From Clostridia bacterium (GTDB taxonomy: Bacteria > Bacillota > Clostridia > Oscillospirales > CAG-272): a DNA stretch of 5,346 bases. The number at the start of each line of letters is the position of its first letter. Positions within the stretch are counted from its first letter, which is position 1. The notes below the pieces were generated by a model. That model had not been told where the DNA came from and searched no databases. It worked only from the letters and a program-made list of their open reading frames with translations. The position numbers and the translations under genes were made by a program. Of the stretch, positions 5,235 to 5,346 are shown in pieces. Location: contig JAFQOC010000318.1 in NCBI GenBank assembly GCA_017420845.1, positions 1-5,346 on the forward strand. Reading direction: 5' to 3'.

Positions 5235-5278
5235 AAGGCTCTCCCTCTGGGAGAGCTCCCGCGAAGCGGGTGAGAGGG
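5235..5278 (+). repeat. Palindromic intergenic repeat, copy 2
   Basis: This is a compact copy of the same family, starting AAGGCTCTCCC and ending GCGGGTGAGAGGG. It folds as two tandem hairpins: GCTCTCCC-TCT-GGGAGAGC (5238-5256, perfect 8 bp) and CCCGC-GAA-GCGGG (5258-5270). Its right half (5254-5278) is the inverted match of 5069-5095: 22 bases agree and only the hairpin loop differs. Confidence 0.65.
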
Positions 5279-5283
5279 TTTTT
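5243..5283 (+). terminator. Terminator-like stem with T tract
   Basis: CCCTCT (5243-5248) can pair with AGAGGG (5273-5278), enclosing the inner GCGGG hairpin and followed directly by TTTTT (5279-5283). This competes with the 8-bp hairpin at 5238-5256. No other plausible terminator lies between the TerB_N/TerB_C stop at 5011 and this point, so the repeat may supply the transcript end about 230-270 nt downstream. The role is inference. Confidence 0.45.
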
Positions 5284-5284
5284 C

Positions 5285-5304
5285 GGCGGGAGTAAACCCC
5301 CGCC
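5285..5304. repeat. GC-rich hairpin at window end
   Basis: GGCGGG (5285-5290) and CCCGCC (5299-5304) form a 6-bp stem with an 8-nt loop, directly after the T tract of the preceding element. It may be part of the same repeat. The remaining bases to 5346 are AT-rich, and I see nothing identifiable in them. Confidence 0.45.
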
Positions 5305-5346
5305 CTATAACAATTACAATCTCACCGACAAACTGAAATTTGAACT

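Noticed and set aside
5069..5278. CRISPR array
   Set aside because: The repeats are only two, inverted and internally palindromic, without regular spacers or cas genes.

Overview
The window looks like chromosomal DNA of a moderately GC-rich, low-oxygen Firmicute, most likely a gut clostridium of the Oscillospirales type. The reasons are C/G-ending codons, strong AGGAGG-like ribosome binding sites, near-consensus TTGACA-17-TATAAT promoters, rho-independent terminators, and palindromic repeats between genes of a kind I associate with that group. The taxonomic call is inference.

Layout from left to right. (1) Positions 1-371 hold the 3' end of valS (valyl-tRNA synthetase, C-terminal coiled coil). 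It is followed by a run of nested hairpins (380-467) and a bidirectional terminator (473-507). (2) A ribbon-helix-helix regulator lies on the minus strand (524-937), convergent with valS. It has a consensus promoter and a 20-bp palindrome at its transcription start, so it probably represses itself. (3) A polysaccharide-deacetylase-like protein is on the plus strand (1059-1910), with no signal peptide. (4) A bidirectional terminator (1972-2006) separates it from a convergent minus-strand gene (2021-2752), which encodes a proline-rich membrane protein of DUF4190-like layout. (5) A 345-bp divergent intergenic region (2753-3097) carries one strong promoter in each direction and, on the plus strand, a roughly 185-nt heavily structured RNA leader. 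(6) A 637-aa protein with TerB_N and TerB_C regions but no obvious central TerB core follows (3098-5011). (7) The last 335 bases carry no convincing gene. They hold two oppositely oriented copies of a palindromic repeat, one interrupted by a compact nested hairpin, and a terminator-like stem with a T tract.

Each gene is a separate transcription unit, so this is not an operon-based system. The part most likely to be new is the structured leader in front of the TerB_N/TerB_C gene. It contains a perfect three-way junction, a GAAA-capped hairpin that can pair with a neighbouring stem, and a hairpin directly before the ribosome binding site. It resembles a cis-regulatory RNA that I cannot assign to a known class.
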